Numbered from the stretch's first letter, positions 15,673 to 24,381 are shown. The stretch is 64,000 nucleotides of DNA from Flavipsychrobacter sp. (GCA_031292525.1 JARLGY010000010.1:1-64000), one strand, 5' to 3'. Numbers and translations: made by a program. The notes: a model not told the origin generated them from the letters alone.

Positions 15673-16929
15673 CTACTCAAAATCGTGATACAGCAAATAC
15701 TTTTTCCGTATTTGTTTAAAAGCTTTAATGTCGGGTTCCCATGTTTTCCTTATATCCTCTTCACTAACCCCTTGTTTTATCTGCTGCTCTAACTTTGGGT
15801 TTCCTGCAAGCTTCACAAAAAACGCATTAAAAAATTTATCCTGGAAGCGAAAAGCACCATATGCCTTGATCAACCAGTTAAGCCTTACCTTGTTACCTAG
15901 TTTTTTTAAAACCTCTTCTTCATTTGCACCAACCAATTCGCCATAACAAGTTTTATCCTGATATAGCGGATTTTTGGCCCCCACAGTACTGCGAGGTATA
16001 AAACTGTATTTAAAAATATTTACATAATCAGGATGTCCCCATATCTGGAATGGAAGGTATGTACCCCTGCCTACACTCACTTGCGTTCCTTCAAAAAGAC
16101 ACATACTTGGATAAGCATATACAGCCGTCATAGATTTAAGATTAGGAGATGGCGGTATAGAGAGCCTGTATTTAGTTTTATGCTCATAATTGTGACACCT
16201 TACCACACGCAACCTCGCCTTCTCAGCATTGTGAAATAAATGCTCACCAACCAGCATCTTGCCATACTCCCCCGCCGTCATACCATATACAATAGGTATG
16301 CGCTGCATTCCCACTATAGATTTTACTGACGGGTCAAGTACAGGTCCATCTACATAAAAACCGTTTGGATTAGGCCGGTCCAATATCACATAATCTATAT
16401 TATTTTCAGCACAGGCTTCCATGGTATATTCCAGTGTGGATATGTAGGTAAAGAAGCGTACACCCACATCCTGCAGATCGTACACCATTACATCTATATT
16501 CTTCAGCTGTGCATCTGTAGGTTTCTTATTATCGCCGTACAATGAAATAACCGGGATACCTGTGGCACTGTCATCATAACTTTCTACTTTACTGCCAGCA
16601 TCCACTATTCCCCTAAAACCATGCTCTGGAACAAATATCTTTTTCACATTTATATTCATACTCAGCAAAGTATCTAGTAATGATGCATAGCCTATACGCG
16701 AGGTTTGATTCATAACCAGTGCAACACGCTTATCACGCAACACTTCTAAATAGTCTTGAAAATTTACGTCAGCCGGTGTTACGTTTACGCCATATACTAA
16801 TGGTTTATACTGTTTGGCAGAAACTTTTTTTTGATTTGACACCACTTGTGCCTTAGCAATATTTATATTACAAATAAGAACAAACAAACAAATACAATTA
16901 AAAAAAACACTCAATACCCTACACTTCAT
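15673..16929 (-). CDS. DUF1343 / NamZ-type exo-beta-N-acetylmuramidase
   Basis: A 418-residue exported protein. After a signal peptide ending near KAQVV comes the DUF1343 domain: RVALVMNQTSRIGYASLLDTL, then FVPEHGFRGIVDAG, VMVYDLQDVGVRFFTYISTL and VILDRPNPNG. This family includes NamZ of Bacillus subtilis, which releases MurNAc from the non-reducing ends of peptidoglycan fragments (GH171). The motifs EHGFRG and DRPNPNG are intact. A role in cell-wall recycling is inferred. The gene is divergent from the FKBP gene, 85 bases apart. Confidence 0.88.
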   Translation of the reverse strand: MKCRVLSVFFNCICLFVLICNINIAKAQVVSNQKKVSAKQYKPLVYGVNVTPADVNFQDYLEVLRDKRVALVMNQTSRIGYASLLDTLLSMNINVKKIFVPEHGFRGIVDAGSKVESYDDSATGIPVISLYGDNKKPTDAQLKNIDVMVYDLQDVGVRFFTYISTLEYTMEACAENNIDYVILDRPNPNGFYVDGPVLDPSVKSIVGMQRIPIVYGMTAGEYGKMLVGEHLFHNAEKARLRVVRCHNYEHKTKYRLSIPPSPNLKSMTAVYAYPSMCLFEGTQVSVGRGTYLPFQIWGHPDYVNIFKYSFIPRSTVGAKNPLYQDKTCYGELVGANEEEVLKKLGNKVRLNWLIKAYGAFRFQDKFFNAFFVKLAGNPKLEQQIKQGVSEEDIRKTWEPDIKAFKQIRKKYLLYHDFE

Positions 16930-16978
16930 ATTTATACTCTTTTCTTTAAGATAATACTGCCAATTTAAGATATTCTCT

Positions 16979-16986
16979 TAATTTTG
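16979..16986 (+). promoter_or_regulatory. -7 promoter element of the FKBP gene (TAATTTTG)
   Basis: TAATTTTG fits the Bacteroidota -7 consensus and lies 28 bases before the ATG at 17015. A partial -33 (ACTG) is 19 bases upstream. Confidence 0.5.
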
Positions 16987-17014
16987 CGCCATTATTTGCT
17001 TTAAAAATTAAAAC

Positions 17015-17443
17015 ATGCAAACAGTAAAAAACGGAGATACCGTACGCGTACATTACCATGGAAAGCTTGATGATGGAACAACATTCGATTCATCTGAAGG
17101 TCGCGATCCACTTGAGTTTACAGTAGGCAGCGGACAAGTGATAAAAGGATTTGATGATGCGGTACTGGACATGCAGCCAGGAGATAAAAAAACCGTTGAA
17201 ATACCTGTAGAACATGCATACGGAGAAAGGAATGATGACATGTTGCTGGAATATCCATTGAGCGAATTTCCTGCTGACATGAAACCAGAACCTGGTATGG
17301 AATTGCACATGAGCGATGACGAAGGAAATGTATTTCCTGTAGTGATCACTGAAGTGCTGGATGAGTCTGTAGTGCTGGACGCTAACCACGCGCTTGCTGG
17401 TAAAGACCTGGTATTTGAAATAGAACTTGTATCCATAGTTTAA
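17015..17443 (+). CDS. FKBP-type peptidyl-prolyl isomerase, SlyD-like
   Basis: A 142-residue cytoplasmic protein with an FKBP domain split by an inserted flap domain, as in SlyD. The FKBP parts are [40 protein letters not shown] and the C-terminal [18 protein letters not shown]. The insert covers about residues 65-125. It should assist folding by proline isomerisation. The histidine-rich nickel-binding tail of E. coli SlyD is missing. Confidence 0.93.
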   Translation: MQTVKNGDTVRVHYHGKLDDGTTFDSSEGRDPLEFTVGSGQVIKGFDDAVLDMQPGDKKTVEIPVEHAYGERNDDMLLEYPLSEFPADMKPEPGMELHMSDDEGNVFPVVITEVLDESVVLDANHALAGKDLVFEIELVSIV

Positions 17444-17466
17444 TCTACTTTAGAGTTTTATAAGAG

Positions 17467-17495
17467 GCCGGAAGCAAAAACTTCCGGCTTTTTGT
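17467..17495 (+). terminator. Terminator of the FKBP gene
   Basis: GCCGGAAG pairs with CTTCCGGC over a 6-base loop, followed by a T-rich run. Confidence 0.88.
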
Positions 17496-17525
17496 TTTTT
17501 AGCTTTATTTAACACCGCTAATTAT

Positions 17526-17533
17526 TACATTTG
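17526..17533 (+). promoter_or_regulatory. -7 promoter element of the ExbB/ExbD operon (TACATTTG)
   Basis: TACATTTG fits TAnnTTTG and lies 20 bases before the ATG at 17554; the -33 region is weak. Confidence 0.45.
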
Positions 17534-17553
17534 TCTAACAGCTAAAATAACCC

Positions 17554-18249
17554 ATGACTTTACTTTCCATATTGTTATTGCAGGCAGATACAGCACTTAA
17601 AGCTGCCGCAAATGCTACCAATGTACCTGCAGAGAAAATATCGCTTTTTTACCTGCTGCGCGAAGGAGGTATATTAATGATACCCTTGTTGCTTTGCTCT
17701 ATTTTACTGGTGTATGTATTTGTGGAGCGTTTGCTGGCCATACGCAAGGCATCGCTGGTTGATGCTAATTTCATGTTCCGCATAAGGGAGCAGGTAACGG
17801 CAGGCAACCTGGTAGCTGCAAAAGCACAGTGCAAAAATGAAGGCACACCAGTAGCCCGCATGATAGAAAAAGGCATCAGCCGCATAGGCAAGCCAATAGA
17901 CCAGATAGAAAAGGCCATGGAAAACACTGGTAAGCTGGAGGTGTACCAAATGGAAAAAAACCTGTCTATCCTCAGCACGCTTGCGGGTATTGCCCCTATG
18001 TTTGGTTTCCTGGGTACCATAGCCGGTATGATCATATTGTTCTTTAATGTGCAGCACGAAGGGTTTTCGCTGGAAACCATTGCGGGTGGTATATATACCA
18101 AGATGGTTACATCTGCCGTAGGTCTTATTATTGGTTTGCTGTCTTATGTTGCTTATAACTACCTGAGCGCACAGATCAATAAGAATGTGTACCGCATGGA
18201 GGCTGCATCTGCCGAGTTTTTAGATATTTTACAGGAACCAACACGTTAA
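17554..18249 (+). CDS. exbB: ExbB/TolQ/MotA-type proton channel subunit
   Basis: The 231-residue inner-membrane protein has three helices, near residues 37-57, 140-165 and 183-205. The conserved segments LSILSTLAGIAPMFGFLGTIAGMIILF and ETIAGGIYTKMVTSAVGLIIGLLSY identify the MotA/TolQ/ExbB family. With ExbD it forms the proton-driven motor that powers TonB-dependent outer-membrane transporters or Tol-Pal. The ExbD gene follows by ten bases. No TonB or TolA gene is adjacent, so which partner it serves is open. Confidence 0.93.
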   Translation: MTLLSILLLQADTALKAAANATNVPAEKISLFYLLREGGILMIPLLLCSILLVYVFVERLLAIRKASLVDANFMFRIREQVTAGNLVAAKAQCKNEGTPVARMIEKGISRIGKPIDQIEKAMENTGKLEVYQMEKNLSILSTLAGIAPMFGFLGTIAGMIILFFNVQHEGFSLETIAGGIYTKMVTSAVGLIIGLLSYVAYNYLSAQINKNVYRMEAASAEFLDILQEPTR

Positions 18250-18259
18250 GCTAACTTCT

Positions 18260-18667
18260 ATGAATCTTAGAAAAACATTCAGGCATGATGAACCACATGC
18301 TCCAACATCGGCGCTGAATGACATTTTGTTCATCCTGCTGTTGTTCTTCCTTATTATATCCACACTAGCTAACCCGAATGTGGTGAAGCTCTCTATACCT
18401 AAGGCTAAAAGCGATACCAAGTCTAAACAGACCGTTGTGGTATCTATAGACGCCAAGCAGCATTTTTTTGTAGCTACAAAAGAAGTATCGGTTGACTCAT
18501 TGCAAAGTGATATAGCCCGTATGGTAGCTAAATCTCAGGATGCCGAGCCTACCGTGGTTATAAATGCCGATAAAGATGCTACTGCCGACAATATAGTTGC
18601 TGTAATGCGCGCAGCCCATGAACTGAACATACGCACAGTACTGGCAGTAGAAAACAAGAACAGGTAA
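18260..18667 (+). CDS. exbD: ExbD/TolR-type motor subunit
   Basis: The 135-residue protein has a short cytoplasmic N-terminus, one helix (residues about 20-40) and a periplasmic domain. The functional aspartate is in SALNDILFILLLFF, as in all ExbD/TolR proteins. The periplasmic part includes VVINADKDATADNIVAVM. It pairs with the upstream ExbB in a two-gene operon. Confidence 0.92.
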   Translation: MNLRKTFRHDEPHAPTSALNDILFILLLFFLIISTLANPNVVKLSIPKAKSDTKSKQTVVVSIDAKQHFFVATKEVSVDSLQSDIARMVAKSQDAEPTVVINADKDATADNIVAVMRAAHELNIRTVLAVENKNR

Positions 18668-18816
18668 TTTTCTGAACCTGATAAAGAAGATTGCAGGATG
18701 GATGCGAATTGTATCATCTTGAAATCCCGTAATCTTGTAGTCGTGTTCAAGATAAAAATATAACCATAGCCAATTTTGCTTCCATATTAGATTCTCCGAT
18801 AGAATACCTGAAGGGC

Positions 18817-20868
18817 GTGGGCCCGCAACGGGGAGAACTCTTGCGCCGGGAACTGGAGATAGCCACATTTGAAGACCTGCTGTACCACTACCCCTACCGT
18901 TATTTTGACCGTACGCAGATGGTAAAGATCGGCGCCATAAATGAGCAGACCGATATGGTGCAGCTAACAGGCATACTTATTAACATAAATGAAGAAGGTG
19001 AAGGCCGAAAAAGCAGGCTGGTAGCCACCCTGTATGATGATAGCGGCAGGATTGACCTTATATGGTTCCAAGGTGCGCAATGGATGAAGAAAACCCTGCG
19101 AGAGAATGAACGATACATTGTGTTTGGCAAGATATCATTCTTCAACGGATCGCCAAGTATTTCGCACCCGGAGATAGAACTGGTGAATACAGAAAATACC
19201 CGTGGCGGGCTGCAACCCGTATATTCAACTACAGAGAAGCTGCGGGTGCGCGGCATCACCAACCGCTCTTTTGCCAAAATAACCCAAAGCCTTTTTGAGA
19301 AAATAAGCCCCGGCGATATACCTGAGGTACTACCTTTTGATATACTTAGCGAATACCGGCTGTGCAGCAGATACAATGCCATAAAGTGGATACACTTTCC
19401 TGATAGTGAAGAGCACATGCAGGTGGCCCGGTACCGGCTGAAGTGGGAGGAACTGCTGGCGTCGCAACTGTCTATAGCGCGGCTGCGGCTGCAACATACC
19501 ATACAGCGCGGCTGGAAGTTTGAAAAGGTTGGCGATAACTTCAATAACTTCTTCAACAAGCACCTGCCCTTCCAGCTTACCAATGCCCAGAAGCGGGTAT
19601 TGAAAGAAATACGCTTCGATACTGCTACAGGCAAGCAAATGAACAGGTTGGTACAAGGCGATGTAGGCAGCGGCAAGACCATAGTGGCGCTCATGTCTAT
19701 ACTGCTGGCGCTGGACAACGGGTTCCAGGCTTGTATGATGGCCCCTACCGAAATACTGGCCCAGCAACACTTCCAGGGTATATGCACCTTGCTGCAGGAT
19801 ATGGATATACCGGTAGCGATACTTACCGGTACCACAAAGGGCAAGGAACGCAAAGAGATACTGAAAGGCTTTGCCGATGGCACCATACCAATAGCTGTAG
19901 GCACCCATGCGCTTATAGAAGACCACGTGGCTTTTAAAAACCTGGGACTGGCCGTGATAGATGAGCAACACCGTTTTGGCGTGGGCCAGCGGGCACGGCT
20001 ATGGTCTAAGAACGAGATAGCACCACATGTGCTGGTGATGACAGCAACTCCCATACCCCGCACACTGGCTATGACCATGTATGGCGACCTGGATGTATCT
20101 GTAATAGATGAGCTACCACCCGGCAGACAGGAGATAAAAACCGTACACCGCACGCACATGTCTCGTGCGCAGGTGATGGATTTTATAAAGAAAGAAATAA
20201 ACAAGGGCCGCCAGGCTTTCATTGTATATCCGTTGATAGATGAATCTGAGAAGATGGATTATGAGAGCCTGCTGGAAGGTTATGAGCAGGTGAAGGTGTG
20301 GTTTCCTGATGATAAGTACAAGGTAGCCATGGTGCACGGCCGCCAGGAAGCCGGCGAAAGGGCGCGCAATATGGAGCGCTTTGTGCGGGGCGAAGCCAAT
20401 GTGCTGGTGGCCACTACAGTTATAGAGGTAGGAGTGAACATACCCAACGCATCTGTAATGCTTATAGAAAGCGCCGAGCGCTTTGGGTTGTCTCAGCTGC
20501 ACCAGCTAAGAGGGCGCGTGGGTCGTGGTGCCGAGCAGAGCTATTGCATATTGCTTACCGGCAATAAGATGTCACAGGAAGGCAAGAGGCGTATGCAGAT
20601 CATGATCAGCACATCAAACGGGTTCCTGATTGCGGAAGAAGACCTGGCCATGCGTGGCCCCGGCGATATGTATGGCACCCGCCAGAGCGGCATTATGAAA
20701 TTTAAGATAGCCGATATAGTAACCGATGGCGCCATAATGGAACAAACCCGTATAGCGGCCAAAAAAATTATTGAGAAAGATCCCGGCCTTACCCTACCCG
20801 AGCACCAGCCTTTACGCACAATAATGGTGCAAAATACCAAAGAAAATAACTGGAGCAAGATCAGCTAA
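18817..20868 (+). CDS. recG: ATP-dependent DNA helicase RecG (start codon unclear)
   Basis: A superfamily-2 helicase of about 683-695 residues that reverses stalled replication forks and branch-migrates junctions. After the wedge (OB) domain come Walker A (GDVGSGKT), the DEQH box (IDEQHRFGVGQR), MTATPIPRTLAMTMYGDLD, and motif VI (QLRGRVGRGAEQSYCI). The first canonical start is the GTG at 18817. However, in-frame codons from about 18784 encode the conserved RecG N-terminus (ILDSPIEYLKG), with no ATG, GTG or TTG before the stop at 18730-18732. The true start may be ATA at 18784 or 18766, or a start codon has been lost or misread. Confidence 0.93.
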   Translation: MGPQRGELLRRELEIATFEDLLYHYPYRYFDRTQMVKIGAINEQTDMVQLTGILININEEGEGRKSRLVATLYDDSGRIDLIWFQGAQWMKKTLRENERYIVFGKISFFNGSPSISHPEIELVNTENTRGGLQPVYSTTEKLRVRGITNRSFAKITQSLFEKISPGDIPEVLPFDILSEYRLCSRYNAIKWIHFPDSEEHMQVARYRLKWEELLASQLSIARLRLQHTIQRGWKFEKVGDNFNNFFNKHLPFQLTNAQKRVLKEIRFDTATGKQMNRLVQGDVGSGKTIVALMSILLALDNGFQACMMAPTEILAQQHFQGICTLLQDMDIPVAILTGTTKGKERKEILKGFADGTIPIAVGTHALIEDHVAFKNLGLAVIDEQHRFGVGQRARLWSKNEIAPHVLVMTATPIPRTLAMTMYGDLDVSVIDELPPGRQEIKTVHRTHMSRAQVMDFIKKEINKGRQAFIVYPLIDESEKMDYESLLEGYEQVKVWFPDDKYKVAMVHGRQEAGERARNMERFVRGEANVLVATTVIEVGVNIPNASVMLIESAERFGLSQLHQLRGRVGRGAEQSYCILLTGNKMSQEGKRRMQIMISTSNGFLIAEEDLAMRGPGDMYGTRQSGIMKFKIADIVTDGAIMEQTRIAAKKIIEKDPGLTLPEHQPLRTIMVQNTKENNWSKIS

Positions 20869-21171
20869 AGACAAGCTACCTTTTATTTATACGAACCTCT
20901 CTCTTGTACATTCAGTTTCTAACTTGCCAATATTAAGTTGATTAAAGCAATGTCCTTATCATTTAGTTAGACATTAAATTCACATAACATAACTAGGCAC
21001 AATACGTATATACGGTTGTATATTAATGAGTTAGAAATTAAATAAGATAAAATTTTATTTTTAAATGTATTGTAGATTTAAAATTTTAGACTTAAATTTA
21101 GTTTGTTGTTTCAACAATAATTTAGCTATCAAGGCTATGAATTTTATTAAATCACTTTCATTATTTTAATT
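20869..21171. other. AT-rich intergenic region
   Basis: The 303 bases between recG and the small gene at 21172 are very AT-rich with no plausible gene. I see no clear terminator for recG and no repeat family. The composition shift marks the start of an AT-rich accessory stretch. Confidence 0.5.
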
Positions 21172-21495
21172 ATGGCATTATTTTTAAAATGGATTTTAAC
21201 AAATCTAAACGAGGAAATGAATTTGACAGATGCTGCAATAAAGCTGATGGAACTAATGAGAGAAACAGGCCCAATAGATTCAAAGCAATTAAGTAAAATA
21301 TACCAGGATACCTACCAACTTCCATACACAGACTTTAATAAGGCATATGATGAATTGTTTAACAATAATCTCATAGTCACTAACTTCTTTGCTAACTATG
21401 TTAATAAAAATCACGTGATAAGACTTAGCGACTCCGGCAATGAAGTATATAGCGATATCTTTAAAATTAAAACAGTGCGGCTTTCGGTAAGCTAG
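21172..21495 (+). CDS. Small winged-helix-like protein, unknown
   Basis: A 107-residue soluble protein with the helix pattern of a winged helix: AAIKLMELMRE, DSKQLSKIYQDTY, DFNKAYDELFNNNLIVTNF and a wing-like HVIRLSDSGNEVY. The same spacing (an IY, later AY-x-x-L, then IV) occurs in the N-terminal part of the membrane protein at 7195-7872. It lies in AT-rich DNA with no operon partner. It may bind DNA or a protein. Confidence 0.6.
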   Translation: MALFLKWILTNLNEEMNLTDAAIKLMELMRETGPIDSKQLSKIYQDTYQLPYTDFNKAYDELFNNNLIVTNFFANYVNKNHVIRLSDSGNEVYSDIFKIKTVRLSVS

Positions 21496-21641
21496 CATCG
21501 GTTATCATGCAAATGTACCAGTATAAAAATAAGATTGTCTATTAGCGTTAAAGCTTAGAGTATTGTCAGTTGCAGGATTAGAATTGTTTTTGCTAACTTA
21601 ATACTAAGCAACTGGTTAAAAATAATGATCTTTCTTATTAC

Positions 21642-22115
21642 TCATCTGAATACAGTAAACTTTCCTTGTGTTATACTGATACTCTGCCCACTATTATTTG
21701 TTCCATGACAAGCAAATGTCCCGGATATCATCGTACTATTAAATGCAGAAAATATTATGTAAGATGTAGTATCAAACTTATATGAATTATTATTTGTGCT
21801 ATCGGTAGCAGGATAAAATGATAAACTATCTGAAACTTTGAGTATTATATTCGTAGGTGGCGGATTGTTCGTACGTATATACAATTGTATGCTCTTACTG
21901 TCTCCAGAACTTAATGAAAATGATGCAGTTCCATCTGAATAAATTTGGTATCCGGAAAGTACACCATAAGAATTCGTATATCCAAAAGGACCATTATAAG
22001 AAGCAAATGTACCATTTGCATAATAGCTCAAATAGCTTTGTGTGACTGGAGCAGTTGAAGATTTACCACAACTAATTAATAAACAGCTAATAAAAATAAA
22101 AAATGAATTTCTCAT
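21642..22115 (-). CDS. Putative lipoprotein, unknown
   Basis: The 157-residue protein has a type II signal (MRNSFFIFISCLLISCGKSS) with cysteine at position 16. The mature part is rich in Ser, Thr, Asn and Tyr and looks all-beta, ending SGTFACHGTNNSGQSISITQ then GKFTVFR, a pattern seen in small Bacteroidota lipoproteins. The function is unknown. It starts ten bases after the stop of a broken T9SS-sorted gene on the same strand, so both may come from one former operon. Confidence 0.7.
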   Translation of the reverse strand: MRNSFFIFISCLLISCGKSSTAPVTQSYLSYYANGTFASYNGPFGYTNSYGVLSGYQIYSDGTASFSLSSGDSKSIQLYIRTNNPPPTNIILKVSDSLSFYPATDSTNNNSYKFDTTSYIIFSAFNSTMISGTFACHGTNNSGQSISITQGKFTVFR

Positions 22116-22124
22116 AATATTAAA

Positions 22125-22434
22125 TTATTGCTTTACGATCTTGTACACTTTTCCAGCATTGTCATGGTTGATCTTTAAAAAATACATGCCCTGTGGCAAA
22201 TCAGTATTATTAATGGTTAATGTATTTGCACTACAAGTGCCGCAAACCCATATGCCTGACCACTCATATTGTACAAAGTAACCGCATATGTTCCTATACT
22301 ATTAAACTGTTTAAAAGAAATATGCCATTCATTATTAGATGGGTTGGGATAAACACTAATCAGGTCATCATTAATGTTTCCCACTCCTGTAGAGGGTGGT
22401 GGTGGAGTAAGTGGCGTAAGCAGATTTAGATTAT
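22125..22434 (-). pseudogene. Remnant of a T9SS-sorted protein (C-terminal sorting domain, frameshifted)
   Basis: Read on the minus strand from 22434, one frame encodes YYNLNLLTPLTPPPPSTGVG then LISVYPNPSNNEWHISF, the linker and VYPNP opening of a type A T9SS sorting domain. Near 22240 the homology moves to another frame, encoding TLTINNTDLPQGMYFLKI then KVYKIVKQ and a stop at 22125-22127, the typical end of that domain. The catalytic or binding part upstream is missing: a stop codon precedes the fragment. It is therefore a truncated and frameshifted gene. Confidence 0.7.
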
Positions 22435-22470
22435 AATATCAGAGGAGCATATGAATATCTTCTCACCCAG

Positions 22471-23325
22471 TTACCCTGCTTTGCGCATTTTTTGCCTTTT
22501 TTCGTATTCTTCGAGTTTCTTGTAATAGCCCTCATGCATGGCTTCTATTTCGGCAACTGTACGTTCTTTATCGGCAGCGACCATAGCGGCAAAACTTTCG
22601 GACATTGTAAGCTTTTTATTTCTTTTGGGCGAGCCCGATGAATGCCCGAAAATGCCCGATTTGTGCCCGAATACCCTTTCCAGATCGGCAGGCTGTAATG
22701 CTTTATGGGAAGGGTTTCCAGCGTCTACGACCGGTGAAATGCCCGATGTATTTGCAACATCGGTATCGGGCATTTGGTGGTTGAAAGCCGCTGGCGGAAT
22801 ATTGGTTTCCCGGGAAGATTGCATATGGTTGTGTGACTCATCTGCAGCTTGCTGCTGCAAGTTGTGCCACGGGAATACCTTGTTTTCCTGAGCCTCAAAG
22901 CGCTTGTCATAAAAATAATCGTCTGCGCAACCTATGAGATCCATAGCATGCAACGGATCGCGACCGTATATGTAATCGCAGAAGCTATCTGTGATCTTCA
23001 TGTTCATACCCAAGTCTAAGTACTTATTCATCTGGGTAATGCACGAAGTTAGCTTACGGGTAATTTCAGCTTCCTGAATGGTAGGGAACTGATCGCCAGC
23101 ACGGGAGGCAATGTGTTTCTGGAGGTTTAACAGCTGGGTGAACATATTCTCGACCGCTATGGCTGGGGCAACCAAGGCAGCTTGTTTTAACTTATCCCAA
23201 GCTTCTCCTTTAGCCCAACGATATAAGGTTTTGGGATCTACCTCAATTTCATCGGCTATCTGAGCCAGCGACATATGAGAGTTGAAATACAGTTCTTTGG
23301 CTTTTTGTTTTTGTTCGGTTTTCAT
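22471..23325 (-). CDS. HTH protein of terminase-small-subunit/transposase-like type, unknown
   Basis: The 284-residue soluble protein has an N-terminal helix-turn-helix (QKQKAKELYFNSHMSLAQIA then VDPKTLYRWAKGEAW), as in phage terminase small subunits and transposase-like proteins. A helical middle (EITRKLTSCITQMNKYLDLG) follows, then a low-complexity Gly/Ser/His region (FGHKSGIFGHSSGSPK) and a charged C-terminal helix (KKLEEYEKRQKMRKAG). No other phage genes are nearby. The DNA of the low-complexity part holds repeated TGCCCGA words. A good promoter lies upstream. Confidence 0.65.
   Translation of the reverse strand: MKTEQKQKAKELYFNSHMSLAQIADEIEVDPKTLYRWAKGEAWDKLKQAALVAPAIAVENMFTQLLNLQKHIASRAGDQFPTIQEAEITRKLTSCITQMNKYLDLGMNMKITDSFCDYIYGRDPLHAMDLIGCADDYFYDKRFEAQENKVFPWHNLQQQAADESHNHMQSSRETNIPPAAFNHQMPDTDVANTSGISPVVDAGNPSHKALQPADLERVFGHKSGIFGHSSGSPKRNKKLTMSESFAAMVAADKERTVAEIEAMHEGYYKKLEEYEKRQKMRKAG
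22633..22775. repeat. TGCCCGA repeats with an 11-bp inverted repeat inside a coding region
   Basis: TGCCCGA occurs at 22643, 22653, 22664 and 22740, with GCCCGA at 22633. An inverted repeat (AAATGCCCGAT / ATCGGGCATTT) spans 22737-22775. All are inside the HTH gene. Confidence 0.7.
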
Positions 23326-23844
23326 AAGGAAGGGTTTATGGTTTGCGAGGAGCGCAGAGGAGTAAATATTGCAACGTTAGAAGTATGCATGTTGCGATAC
23401 AAAGGTAAGACGACATGTGATTTAGGGCAAATGAAGATATACACATTTTTGAGCGTATATTAAGTACAAATCGTAAGTAGCAAGCATTTGCGAAAGAACA
23501 GGCCAGCCAGACGCACTAACTTTTATAACCCCGTCATTATTACCAAGTAAGCTGACACTATTCATGTTGTAATTAATTCATTATAATTCAATCGCTTATG
23601 GCCCTTCATGCTATGTTTTAAATTTTCTATAAAAAAAACACCATCAAATCGCTTTTTTATTAATAAAAAATATTATAATTTTATTAGCACATTAGCATTG
23701 CATATATAGCGTTAAACCCGGTTTATTTTCACTGTTTAAAATAATACTGATATGGCAACGACTATACATTCCCCGCCGGCTATAACAATTGATTCATTGT
23801 TATAAAAGTTATAAAACAGGTTTAAACAATCTTAAAAACAAAAA
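23326..23844. other. 519-base intergenic region
   Basis: No gene is supported. The left part holds the promoter of the minus-strand HTH gene and an inverted repeat (GCAAC / GTTGC) near 23368-23395. The rest is AT-rich; runs of A and T near 23625-23680 could form weak hairpins. The 5' leader of the exported protein at 23845 presumably starts here. Confidence 0.5.
23400..23431 (-). promoter_or_regulatory. Promoter of the HTH gene (TTTG-N20-TACCTTTG)
   Basis: On the minus strand TTTG (23431-23428) is followed after 20 bases by TACCTTTG (23407-23400), a full match to the Bacteroidota consensus. The ATG is about 75 bases downstream. Confidence 0.7.
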
Positions 23845-24324
23845 ATGAAAAAGATACTTTTATTAACGGCTTTAGTTGGCCTTATACAGACAGGCACGCA
23901 TGCGCAAATTGCGCATTATCAACTTGACGCTACTGCTATCTGCAGCAGCGCGAGTATGACAGTTACAATTTACTGTGATGACCCTTCAGATCCTTGCGGA
24001 GATGACTGGGTTTATACCTTTACTGCAGCGGGAGGTGTGGTAACTGCGGGTGATGCTCACTCATTGACGACATGGGTAGGGCCTGGACCTCAACCTCTAA
24101 CAACTCCATATGTAGGCGGTCCTTATAGCTGGACCGATGTGTATATTACAGAAAATATTACATCTGCAACTTCCAGCTTTTCATCTTCCCCTATTGGATG
24201 TGTGAGCAGTACTGTTATGGGCTCTTTCACAACGTCTCCTTCACCATGCTCGTCAACGTCAAATTCTGTTGACTGGACGCCGAATTATCCTTTTACAGGC
24301 TGTATTAATGTCGCAGTGTATTAA
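23845..24324 (+). CDS. Exported six-cysteine Ser/Thr-rich protein, unknown
   Basis: The 159-residue protein has a signal peptide (MKKILLLTALVGLIQTGTHA) and a mature part rich in Ser, Thr, Pro, Gly and aromatic residues, with six cysteines that could form three disulfides. It is probably all-beta. There is no lipobox and no sorting domain. I do not recognise a family. It is monocistronic: a long upstream gap, then a strong terminator. Confidence 0.65.
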   Translation: MKKILLLTALVGLIQTGTHAQIAHYQLDATAICSSASMTVTIYCDDPSDPCGDDWVYTFTAAGGVVTAGDAHSLTTWVGPGPQPLTTPYVGGPYSWTDVYITENITSATSSFSSSPIGCVSSTVMGSFTTSPSPCSSTSNSVDWTPNYPFTGCINVAVY

Positions 24325-24342
24325 CTCCTGAGATTGATATAT

Positions 24343-24381
24343 AACAATAAAGGCTGCTTCTTTGAGGCAGCCTTTATTGTT
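24343..24381 (+). terminator. Terminator after the six-cysteine protein
   Basis: AACAATAAAGGCTGC pairs with GCAGCCTTTATTGTT, a 15-bp perfect stem with a 9-base loop. The symmetric A- and T-rich base lets it work in both directions. Confidence 0.88.

Noticed and set aside
18900-20222. A 440-codon open frame antisense to recG
   Set aside because: It lies wholly inside recG, which has all helicase motifs. The antisense product is rich in Ser, Cys and Arg with no recognisable domain, as expected of a shadow frame.
22633-22775. TGCCCGA repeats as a CRISPR-like array
   Set aside because: The repeated word is only seven bases with spacers of three to four bases, and it is part of a coding frame. 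No CRISPR array or cas gene was seen in the window.
22471-23325. Prophage, suggested by the terminase-small-subunit-like HTH
   Set aside because: No large terminase, portal, capsid, tail, integrase or lysis gene lies nearby, so a single HTH domain is not enough.
23368-23395. GCAAC/GTTGC inverted repeat as an attachment site or operator
   Set aside because: The arms are only five bases and nothing else supports recombination or binding there.
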